In this document: positions 39,074 to 46,698 of the stretch, in pieces
Layout: every line of letters begins with the position of its first letter
Position numbering within the stretch: the stretch's first letter is position 1
NCBI RefSeq assembly: GCF_014642855.1
Contig: NZ_BMJB01000001.1
Coordinates: 1,550,001-1,614,000, forward strand
Source of the DNA: Edaphobacter acidisoli
GTDB lineage: Bacteria; Acidobacteriota; Terriglobia; Terriglobales; Acidobacteriaceae
Reading direction: 5' to 3'
Length of the DNA stretch: 64,000 nucleotides
The notes under the pieces: generated by a model
What the model was told of the DNA's origin: nothing
What the model saw: the letters and a program-made list of their open reading frames with translations, nothing else
Database searches by the model: none
Program-made: the position numbers and the translations under genes

Positions 39074-40893
39074 AAAGGCCTACTCCTGGTGGACGATCTG
39101 GCTTTGCGAGGACCACCATCTTGTACGACAGTCAGGATCTGATCGGCCTTCACATCTTTGAGCACTTGTTTCACGCCCGTTGGCCATGCAAGCTCAATTC
39201 GGTCCACAACGGTCGCGCTCCCCAATCCAAAGTAAACGCGTTTATCGCTGGACGAATTGTAGCCAACAGCCGTCGTGACCTCATTGTATTGAACGCCATT
39301 CGCGGTCGTTATCTTCACCTTTGTTCCCAACCCGTCTCGATTATCTGCCACGCCAACAAGCTTCAAGATGATCCAATGATTGTGATTCGTGGACCGATTC
39401 ATCAGCAACTGCGGCTCTGCGTTAAGGACCGTGACCACAATATCGACCTTCCCATCATTGTCTAAATCGCCGAATGCGGCGCCGCGGTGTGCAGCCGGCA
39501 TGGAGAAACCAGCTCCCGCCTGTGCACTTACATCCTTAAATACCCTGTTACCCAGATTGCGATAGAGTCCATTGGGAAGCGGATAAGGCTTATGATTCAC
39601 CTCCATTGAGTTGTCGAGAATCGCGGAGCCTGCAGCAAAAATATCCTTGTTCCCGTCGTTATCGAAATCAAATATTCCCGTTCCCCAGGCGGTAAAGCTG
39701 GTCGTCATAGCAGCCAAGCCAGTCGCTTCCGTGACATCTTCAAACTGTCCACCACCCAGGTTGCGAAAGAGAGGGAAGCTGTCACCATACATCGCGGTGA
39801 GAAAGATATCGGGCTTTCCATCATTGTCGACATCACGAAAATCAGCTCCCATCCCCGCAACGGTTTTGCCGTTTTCGTTGTAAGCTACGCCGGCAAGAAG
39901 TGCCGCGTCGGTAAATGTTCCATCACCATTGTTGTGCAGCAGAAAATTCGGGAAAGTGTCGTTGGAAACAAAGATGTCGGTAAACCCATCGCCATCATAA
40001 TCCGCAAAGGCGACACCCATACCTTTGCCTACATACTTCGAAATACAAGACTCCTCCGAAACATCAGTGAATGTGCCGTCCCCATTGTTCCGATACAGGA
40101 TGTTAGGCGTGCCACGATATTCATTAGGCGAGCAATAGTCGACAATGTTGCCTGTTTTGCAACTATGAGCTGCGGAGATAGAATAATCCAGATAATTAAC
40201 TACAAATAGATCGAGTAATCCGTCGTTGTTATAGTCAATCCACCCTCCGGCAACGGCCCATGGCTTGCCCTTTCCAGGAACGACACCACTAACTCCCGCC
40301 TTCTCCGTCACATCTGTGAAGGTCCCGTCTCCGTTGTTATGAAAGAGTTGATTGCAGTTAAATCCCGTCACATACAGATCTACAAATCCATCGTTGTCGT
40401 AATCACCCGCTGCTACTCCCATGGAGTAGCCAACACCAGCCAAGCCAGCCTTTTCCGTGACGTCTGTAAAGGTCCCATCTCCATTATTGCGAAAGAGCCT
40501 GTTGTAGAAACTGGGATCACTCTTTCCTAAGGACGGAATCTCTGCTCCGTTCGTAAAGAAGATGTCCAGAAGCCCATCATTGTTGTAGTCAAACAGAGCA
40601 ACGCCGCCTGTCATCGTCTCTATAGAGTAGCGTTGGGGACTGACACTGTTCTTCAATACAAAACGTAGCTTTGACGCGTGAATTATGTTCTCGAAGACGA
40701 TTGGCGTTTCAGCCGATTGCCCGGCAGCAGATGCGCTTCTTTCGGCGCCGTGTTGCCCCGGGGGCTTCCGTGATCCGGTCTTGGCGTTTAGGAAGGATGC
40801 GTGTAATGCCGATAGGGATCGGGAGTTCAAGGTCCCTGCACTCAGAGCAGCCAAACCTCTTACAAAATCGCGTCGTGTAGTTGCCAACTTCAT
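39070..40893 (-). CDS. CRTAC1-type FG-GAP/ASPIC-UnbV repeat protein, Tat-exported
   Basis: 607 residues. A twin-arginine signal opens the protein (TRRDFVRGLAALSAG). A beta-propeller follows with at least seven calcium-loop repeats of the DxDxDG type, for example DYNNDGLLDIF, DYDNDGFVDLY, DYDGDGFTDIF, DVDNDGKPDIF and DLDNDGKVDIV. Several are preceded by NNGDGTFTDVT. The C-terminus is an ASPIC/UnbV domain (IELAWPTGVKQVL). Family members are extracellular or periplasmic, often with glycan or adhesion roles, but the biochemical function is unknown. Cotranscribed with a TPR gene; 68 bases separate it from the receptor upstream. Confidence 0.92.
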   Translation of the reverse strand: MKLATTRRDFVRGLAALSAGTLNSRSLSALHASFLNAKTGSRKPPGQHGAERSASAAGQSAETPIVFENIIHASKLRFVLKNSVSPQRYSIETMTGGVALFDYNNDGLLDIFFTNGAEIPSLGKSDPSFYNRLFRNNGDGTFTDVTEKAGLAGVGYSMGVAAGDYDNDGFVDLYVTGFNCNQLFHNNGDGTFTDVTEKAGVSGVVPGKGKPWAVAGGWIDYNNDGLLDLFVVNYLDYSISAAHSCKTGNIVDYCSPNEYRGTPNILYRNNGDGTFTDVSEESCISKYVGKGMGVAFADYDGDGFTDIFVSNDTFPNFLLHNNGDGTFTDAALLAGVAYNENGKTVAGMGADFRDVDNDGKPDIFLTAMYGDSFPLFRNLGGGQFEDVTEATGLAAMTTSFTAWGTGIFDFDNDGNKDIFAAGSAILDNSMEVNHKPYPLPNGLYRNLGNRVFKDVSAQAGAGFSMPAAHRGAAFGDLDNDGKVDIVVTVLNAEPQLLMNRSTNHNHWIILKLVGVADNRDGLGTKVKITTANGVQYNEVTTAVGYNSSSDKRVYFGLGSATVVDRIELAWPTGVKQVLKDVKADQILTVVQDGGPRKARSSTRSRPL

Positions 40894-40906
40894 TTCCTGA
40901 AAGTTG

Positions 40907-40934
40907 ACAGGCCAGATGAATTCATCTGGCCTGT
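40907..40934. repeat. 28-bp perfect palindrome between receptor 1 and the CRTAC1 gene
   Basis: 14-base arms ACAGGCCAGATGAA and its exact complement meet with no loop at a GAATTC centre. The position is between two codirectional genes and just before the CRTAC1 Shine-Dalgarno. No T run follows on the minus strand, so it may be an attenuator, an RNA processing site or a protein-binding site. Confidence 0.7.
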
Positions 40935-40961
40935 TCGTTGAGATATTAGCTAAATTGCCCT

Positions 40962-43900
40962 CTAAAACTCGATTCTTGCGACAATTTCGCCACTCCTCGG
41001 AGCATAGTTTCCACCTGCCCCGGAGATGCTGTTTCCCAGATAACCGAAGCCGTTAGCAATGCTTCCGTCTTGCCCATATTGAGGTGTCTGGAAGGGATTG
41101 GACGTATTCTGCAGATTCGGATAAACCCAACGGTTGAAGACATTGAAGAAATCGGCGCGGACTGAGAACTTCAACCTCTCCTTGATCGGAAGGACCTTGC
41201 CAATACCCAATTGTTCGGTTGGCTGTCTCGGACCACGGTAGTCTCCATAGTATGGTTTCGAATTAGCATAGTGCCCGGAGGCGGGATTAGCCCAGGCGGC
41301 AGGGTTGAGAAAGAACGTAGTACGAGGATTGCCGCTGTGGTCGTTGAGATTATGTAGGAAGAGCTTCTGGCCAGCCACGCGATTCGCCCAGACTCCGTTA
41401 GCAAACGTCACCGAAGTCAGAGTGCTCGTCGCATTGGGTACCTGTATCGGAAAACCACTCCCGTAGCGGAAGATGCCGTCCGTTGTCCAACCGGCAAGCA
41501 GTGCGCGCTTCCAGCCGCTTTGAGCAAAGCTGAATGCCGGCAACTCGTAATTGAAGTAGAAATTGATCATTTGCGGTTGGTCGATAGCCACGTAGGATTT
41601 CTGGCTCTGGGGTGAGAGCGAGGGGTCCTGTATCGGAATGGCCGTGGTATAGGTCCCTGTGCTGGAGACCGTTCCCAGATTCTTCGACCATGAGTAACCG
41701 AGACCGCCCGACAGGCCATTGCTGATTCGCTTGGTGACCTTGATTTGAAGCGCGTTGTACCACCAGTCGCCATTATGCTCGTAATAGTCGCCGATGTTGC
41801 CGAATTGCGGGTACGGGCGCAATGCCTGGGCCAAGCTGGCCCCGGACGGGAAGGTGGAGTACGGCTTCGTGAAGCCCCTGGCAGCTACACTCGGAGAAGA
41901 GATCGGCTGTGTCAGCAGGTTGAAGTCGCTCGGGTTAGTAACATCTAAATTGTATTTCTGCGAAAGGATTGATGGAGTGAGCTCATTGATAGTATTTGTC
42001 AATCCGTCAGAGTTAAGCCAGACACCACGATCGCTAATGAAGGACGCATTGACTGTCAGATTGTTCGCTATCTCGCGTTCAATGCCAAGGGTTGATTGTA
42101 CGAAGCGCGCCGGACGGCCATTGTTGGGAACAATGAATGATGGGGGCGAGTTAGTGCTACCAATATTCGGATAAGCTCCAGGATCGAAATTCGTAGCGGT
42201 CAGAGCAGCCGCGGAGTAAGGAATACCGTTCGATAACTGACCTGCTGCAATGCCATAGGATGGGCTGGTTAGAAACGTCTGGTTGAAACCAAATCCCTGG
42301 TTGCTATAGATCTCTTCATTCATGAATAGCTGTGGTGCAGAGTAGAGACCAGAAGCTGCGTGAAGCACGGTCTTTGTACCTAATTGATAACTGAGGCCGA
42401 GACGAGGCTGAATCATCCAGGGATAGAACTTCTCAAAGCTGCAATTGCACCGTCCTGTCCCGTATCCTTCGTATTCAGTTCCCCCTAACAGGCCGCCAGC
42501 CGACGGGTTGGCAACGGTCGGACTAAACTGGGTCTCCCTGTCATGTTGTTCGTGCTGCATCTGTTCAAAATCCCAGCGGAGTCCGTAGTTCACTGTAAGT
42601 CTCTTTGTCACCTTCCAGTTGTCCAGTGCGTAGATCCCGCTCTCCATACGGTGGAACCACTGAATGTTATCGTTGCCGATGGATGCGCCATCCAATTGGC
42701 CAAGCGCGAAGCTGGCGAAGCCATCGCCGATGCTTGCTCCGTAAAGGTTCTGGCCTTGAGCGGACGGCAGAGACGTCTCATTCGGACTGAAGGCGTAGTT
42801 TCCGGCCGACAGATCGTTATGAGTACCAAAAAGCTGGTGACGGAAATCGCCGCCAAATTCAAAAGTATGGTTGCCGTGAACCCAGATCGCGGATTCAGTG
42901 TTGTACCAATTGTTGTCAATAAACGGAGCGTTGTTGTTTCCCATCTGAGGAACACTCTGACGGTTGACGGTGAGCCCGTGGAATAGGGGGAAGGTGTTTG
43001 CAGCGCCGCCAGGCATATTTGCTGCTGTGTTCAGCCCAAGAGTGGTCGCCGCGAAGTTTTGCACGGCTGAGTTCTGCATAGCGGCGTGGCGCGTGAAGTC
43101 AAAGCCGGAGTGGAGCACAAGGTTCGGCGTGGCGGTATAGTCCGCATTGAGATAGAGCTGCGGCGCCGGAGTTGTGTTCCAGCGGGTCTGGGTGGCTACA
43201 CCGTTAATGCCATCCGCCGCGTTATCCTTATTGGAATACTCCGCAATGTAGTAGCCAGAAAAGTGCCACTTCTCACCGATATAGTGGTCAAGCTGGATGC
43301 TCGTCAAGTACTGATACTTATTATTCGGCTGCAAATTCGGGTAGTTATTGGTGAGTTGGTTGGCTGTGGCCCCCGATGGGGTAGGAAGATAGGTAAGAAC
43401 TTTTTGAGCCACCGGATCCCACGTGCTTGGCGCGCCGATAAAATTGTTCGGGAACGGATCGCGTACCAGTTTGGAAGATCCGTCGGTGCAGGTTGCCATT
43501 CTGGTTGTCGCTGGGTTGTAAACTGCGCCATTGATCATCGGTCGTCCCAGGCAATCGAGAACCGGCATTCCGCTGGAGTCCACAATGGGGCCAAGCAGAA
43601 GAGAGCTTAGATCACCATTGCGATAGGCAGCCGTTGGAACCGTAATGGTCCCCAGGTTAAGGGTCTGTTTGTTGTAGTACTCCTCATAGGCGAAGAAGAA
43701 GAATGTCTTGTTGTGGCCGTTATAGACGCGAGGAATCACCACCGGCCCACCGAAAGATCCGCCAAAATCGAACTGCCGCTGCATGGGGAGAGACCCATTG
43801 AAGGGCTGTCTGGCATTCAGTGCCTCGTTCTCAAGGTAGGTAAAAGCCGTCCCATGTAGTTGGTTGGTGCCCGATTTTGAGGTGTAATTGAAGATTCCTC

Positions 43901-44618
43901 CGCCGGACTCGCCATATTGTGCTGAATAGTCGTTAATCATCACGGACTCTGAGGCAAGGGATTCAACCGAGGGCTGCTGCTCATCCGAGATGGCGCCCTT
44001 GACTGCCGAGGTGTCGTCCAGTCCGTCCATAAAGACGCGGTAGGTTGTTGCCGGCGAGCCGCTTATATGAATATCGTTCCAGCCGCCGGCGATGGTTCCC
44101 GGCAGCAAGGCAGCAAAGCCCATCGGGTCGCGCACGGCTCCGACGCCGGTAATGTTGATTGGAAGCTCATTCAGGTCTCTTGTGGTGACCTCAACGTTGT
44201 TCTGCGCACTCTCGGTCTGGAGCAGAGGAGCATTCGAGGTTACCGTCACCGTCGCCGTCGCTTGTCCTAGAGCCAGTTGCATGTCAACGCTCGCGGTCTG
44301 TCCAACCGAAACTGTGATTCCTTTGCGGATGAACTTCTTAAAGCCCGGCGCAATCACCGTGATGGAATAGTCGCCCGCAGGCAGCGCAGGGATCGTGTAA
44401 GCCCCCGAGCCAGTGGTAAATGTTGAGCTCTGCGTCCCGGTTGCTGTATTTGTGGCAGTTGCCCTGGCCCCTGCTATGACGGAGCCTGACGGATCGGTAA
44501 CAACTCCCGATATAGTGCCGCGATCGAGCTGTGCAAAGCACACTACGCTCCCGCCACCAAGCAATGTCAACACTAGACATAAAGTTAAGTACTTGAGCCA
44601 ACTTCTTCGTTGCGTCAT
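40962..44618 (-). CDS. Oar-type TonB-dependent receptor with carboxypeptidase-like domain (receptor 1)
   Basis: 1218 residues from ATG 44618, chosen because GGGAGAG lies just upstream; an ATG 24 bases farther out is less likely. A signal peptide (LTLCLVLTLLGGGSVVCFA) precedes a carboxypeptidase regulatory-like fold (residues about 33-115: GTISGVVTDPSGSVIAGARA). A plug domain with PINITG and LLPGTIAGG, and a long outer-membrane barrel follow. The C-terminus ends with aromatic ARIEF, as required for barrel insertion. I expect uptake of oligosaccharides released by the neighbouring enzymes, but the ligand is unknown. Two regulatory inverted repeats lie 100-185 bases upstream. Confidence 0.93.
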   Translation of the reverse strand: MTQRRSWLKYLTLCLVLTLLGGGSVVCFAQLDRGTISGVVTDPSGSVIAGARATATNTATGTQSSTFTTGSGAYTIPALPAGDYSITVIAPGFKKFIRKGITVSVGQTASVDMQLALGQATATVTVTSNAPLLQTESAQNNVEVTTRDLNELPINITGVGAVRDPMGFAALLPGTIAGGWNDIHISGSPATTYRVFMDGLDDTSAVKGAISDEQQPSVESLASESVMINDYSAQYGESGGGIFNYTSKSGTNQLHGTAFTYLENEALNARQPFNGSLPMQRQFDFGGSFGGPVVIPRVYNGHNKTFFFFAYEEYYNKQTLNLGTITVPTAAYRNGDLSSLLLGPIVDSSGMPVLDCLGRPMINGAVYNPATTRMATCTDGSSKLVRDPFPNNFIGAPSTWDPVAQKVLTYLPTPSGATANQLTNNYPNLQPNNKYQYLTSIQLDHYIGEKWHFSGYYIAEYSNKDNAADGINGVATQTRWNTTPAPQLYLNADYTATPNLVLHSGFDFTRHAAMQNSAVQNFAATTLGLNTAANMPGGAANTFPLFHGLTVNRQSVPQMGNNNAPFIDNNWYNTESAIWVHGNHTFEFGGDFRHQLFGTHNDLSAGNYAFSPNETSLPSAQGQNLYGASIGDGFASFALGQLDGASIGNDNIQWFHRMESGIYALDNWKVTKRLTVNYGLRWDFEQMQHEQHDRETQFSPTVANPSAGGLLGGTEYEGYGTGRCNCSFEKFYPWMIQPRLGLSYQLGTKTVLHAASGLYSAPQLFMNEEIYSNQGFGFNQTFLTSPSYGIAAGQLSNGIPYSAAALTATNFDPGAYPNIGSTNSPPSFIVPNNGRPARFVQSTLGIEREIANNLTVNASFISDRGVWLNSDGLTNTINELTPSILSQKYNLDVTNPSDFNLLTQPISSPSVAARGFTKPYSTFPSGASLAQALRPYPQFGNIGDYYEHNGDWWYNALQIKVTKRISNGLSGGLGYSWSKNLGTVSSTGTYTTAIPIQDPSLSPQSQKSYVAIDQPQMINFYFNYELPAFSFAQSGWKRALLAGWTTDGIFRYGSGFPIQVPNATSTLTSVTFANGVWANRVAGQKLFLHNLNDHSGNPRTTFFLNPAAWANPASGHYANSKPYYGDYRGPRQPTEQLGIGKVLPIKERLKFSVRADFFNVFNRWVYPNLQNTSNPFQTPQYGQDGSIANGFGYLGNSISGAGGNYAPRSGEIVARIEF

Positions 44619-44718
44619 CTCACTCTCTCCCAAAACTCTCAATCCTGCTTTTGTGATGAATTGATGAATTGATTTCTACAGCCGCAACCACGCTATGCTC
44701 GCATCTAGTCGTCGGCAA

Positions 44719-44739
44719 CGTTAGGAAGGATTTCTAACG
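44719..44739. promoter_or_regulatory. inverted-repeat operator candidate (CGTTAG-N9-CTAACG), receptor 1 promoter
   Basis: A 21-bp perfect dyad about 100 bases upstream of the receptor 1 start codon. With the outer bases it reads GCAACGTTAG-N9-CTAACG. The same arrangement, inverted, occurs at 46542. A further half site (CTACGTTGC) lies at 44746-44754. Confidence 0.65.
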
Positions 44740-44786
44740 ATGCTCCTACGTTGCTGAAAACGCGAAGTTTGGAAAAAGCATGAAAC

Positions 44787-44802
44787 TGTAACAGTAGTTA
44801 CA
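44787..44802. promoter_or_regulatory. TGTAAC-N4-GTTACA dyad upstream of receptor 1
   Basis: A 16-bp perfect inverted repeat about 170 bases upstream of the receptor 1 start. The half site TGTAAC also occurs twice upstream of receptor 2. Confidence 0.5.
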
Positions 44803-44982
44803 TTGCGTCAGAACGAACGGAGACACGACTGGGCTGGTCCTCAATTTTCAGTTGCGCGCACCCAACCCGGTACGCGCTTGTCTCAATTTCTCGCGCGGGG
44901 GTACAGTCATCGCATCTCAGCGATGTCGGCAGCTTCTAAGTCTGCGCCGTTCAGAGCCAAAGAAAATGGCCCACAAAGTTGC

Positions 44983-46410
44983 TTAGGGACGGGTCACGCT
45001 ATCGGAAAGAATATGGCACGCCTCGACATATATATTGTCGGGAGAACCGGCCATCGTATTCAGTTTCAGCAATAACTCAAAATGACGTGGTGTATCCGTT
45101 GTCGATATCCCACAATCACGAAGGGCAGCTATAAGCCGCGGCATATCTGTAACAAGCTTTCCCGCTGCTTCTGTGCCTTCAGCATTGGCTCCCGCGATCA
45201 AAAGAACCTGCCCGGCCTGGTCAGGGTTTCGTACCAGAGCGACGATCGCATAGGACTGACCAGTTGCGCCGCCTAACGCTGTCGGAACGTAAAGGGGTGC
45301 CTCATGCGGCTTCGGGTGGATATTGCGAAGAATCTCTTGTCCGGAATTTGGATCGAAAGAAAATTGAAAATCGAGCTGGTCGCCAAAAAGAGCAGACCAG
45401 GGATTGGAACGGGGACTTCCTAAGAATATATAGTTATCGTCGGTTTGCAGGTCGGACATTTGTAGGTTCCTGGCCGCATGCACCTCAATATGTTTCGTAT
45501 ATGTCTGGGCCAGCGCCGCAATCTTTGCCGCGATCTTTGCGTCAACGAACGACGCCTTGTCCTCTTTCATGAGAACTTCCCAGAAGCTTTGGATCTCCGG
45601 CGTCATGTTATCTGGAATGGGAATTAGATTATGGTTGGCATAATTTGATGTTGAAATCTGCCCACCGGCATATTGCTGAATTTCAGCGATGTCGGGATCG
45701 CTGGTAATCAGATGGAGAGGACGCGGTGAGCTGAAGAATACAGACCATGGAAGAGGCGTAGAGAGCGCATGATTCGCATGGTCCGCGTGCTTCCAGAAGA
45801 CTCCCCAGATGCCCAAATTGAAGATCGTCGCCAGCAGAATACCCACAAACAGGAGACGACGATTGGACTTATTCTCCACCGGTGCCGGTTGGAGTTGCCC
45901 CGCCTTATCAGGTGTGAGCTCTGATACCTTTGCGCTTGATTCAGATGCTTGTGTCGTCGCATGAAGCACCGCGGCAGACCCATTAGCAGCATGGGCGCCG
46001 GAGCCTCCGTTCCCTTCCCTGTGCTCCTCGCGAGTGATTTCAGGGATATAAGACCCAGGCGGCAAGTTAATCCGAAAGCGGGAAGTCGTACCGTATCGAC
46101 CATAATGCTGGAGGAGGCGTTTGCGGACATCGCTCGCCGTGACCCGGACGATTGCGTCTTCCCCGGTGTCGTAGGAGGGAGCACGCCCAAACAGCTCAAC
46201 TCCGATAACCCGCTCCTTGAGACATTCAAAGCGTCCGGCGATGGCCTGTTCGACAATGTATTTCAGAAATTGTCCGCTGCGATGACTTCCACGAAAAGCT
46301 GCTCCCTCGATCACTTCATTCAGGTGTTTCTGAACGAGGACCCGATCTTCTTCGCTCTCGATGGTTTTTATCGTACGTTCACCATCGTTAATATTTGATG
46401 TCGATTGCAT
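44983..46410 (-). CDS. membrane-anchored winged-helix-like regulator (regulator 1)
   Basis: 475 residues from ATG 46410; codons at 46440 and 46512 are also possible and none has a strong Shine-Dalgarno. The start is set by comparison with the paralogue at 54191. Residues about 26-126 form the putative DNA-binding domain (KERVIGVELFGR, then DAIVRVTASDVRKRL, ending INLPPGSYIPE). A linker, one membrane helix (about 185-206) and a periplasmic domain of 270 residues follow. This is a ToxR/CadC-like one-component layout. The periplasmic part shares SYAIVALV, LLIAGANAEGTEAA and similar stretches with the paralogue. Same direction as receptor 1 and divergent from GH3. Ligand and target inferred, not shown. 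Confidence 0.8.
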   Translation of the reverse strand: MQSTSNINDGERTIKTIESEEDRVLVQKHLNEVIEGAAFRGSHRSGQFLKYIVEQAIAGRFECLKERVIGVELFGRAPSYDTGEDAIVRVTASDVRKRLLQHYGRYGTTSRFRINLPPGSYIPEITREEHREGNGGSGAHAANGSAAVLHATTQASESSAKVSELTPDKAGQLQPAPVENKSNRRLLFVGILLATIFNLGIWGVFWKHADHANHALSTPLPWSVFFSSPRPLHLITSDPDIAEIQQYAGGQISTSNYANHNLIPIPDNMTPEIQSFWEVLMKEDKASFVDAKIAAKIAALAQTYTKHIEVHAARNLQMSDLQTDDNYIFLGSPRSNPWSALFGDQLDFQFSFDPNSGQEILRNIHPKPHEAPLYVPTALGGATGQSYAIVALVRNPDQAGQVLLIAGANAEGTEAAGKLVTDMPRLIAALRDCGISTTDTPRHFELLLKLNTMAGSPDNIYVEACHILSDSVTRP

Positions 46411-46541
46411 AGGAAGTCTTCGGAGCGACAATTCTAACATTTTGGAAGACCAGACAATCCCCTGCCTGAGTTTGAGGGATGTACCTACTGTTAGATGGCC
46501 CTCCAGATTCATAAGTCTTTATTTCCAATTACTTGGACATA

Positions 46542-46562
46542 CGTTAGGAGGCGCTGCTAACG
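46542..46562. promoter_or_regulatory. inverted-repeat operator candidate between regulator 1 and GH3
   Basis: A perfect CGTTAG-N9-CTAACG dyad, followed by TTGC so that the reverse strand reads GCAACGTTAG-N9-CTAACG, the same as the site at 44719. It lies between the divergent regulator 1 gene and the GH3 gene and could control both. Confidence 0.65.
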
Positions 46563-46698
46563 TTGCTTTCCGATAGGCGATTCAATTACCGTGAATTGCG
46601 TTTGCGAGCCGTCCGAGGAAAGATACGAGGAAGCAACCAGCATCTGCATGAGTTCAATGTCAACAGGGCCACTTTTCCACGTCCGTCACACTTCTCGT

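Larger units (their letters stand above)
44619..44982. other. intergenic region upstream of receptor 1
   Basis: 364 bases between the stop of regulator 1 and the receptor 1 start, both on the minus strand. It holds two dyads, CGTTAG-N9-CTAACG at 44719 and TGTAAC-N4-GTTACA at 44787, plus an extra half site (CTACGTTGC) at 44746. The presence of its own regulatory sites suggests a separate promoter for the receptor. No gene seen. Confidence 0.7.

Noticed and set aside
40030..40620. Tandem DNA repeats
   Set aside because: They encode the FG-GAP calcium loops of the CRTAC1 propeller and have diverged as protein repeats do.
43086..43610. 174-codon plus-strand frame inside receptor 1
   Set aside because: Antisense to a continuous receptor barrel; no ribosome site and no domain.
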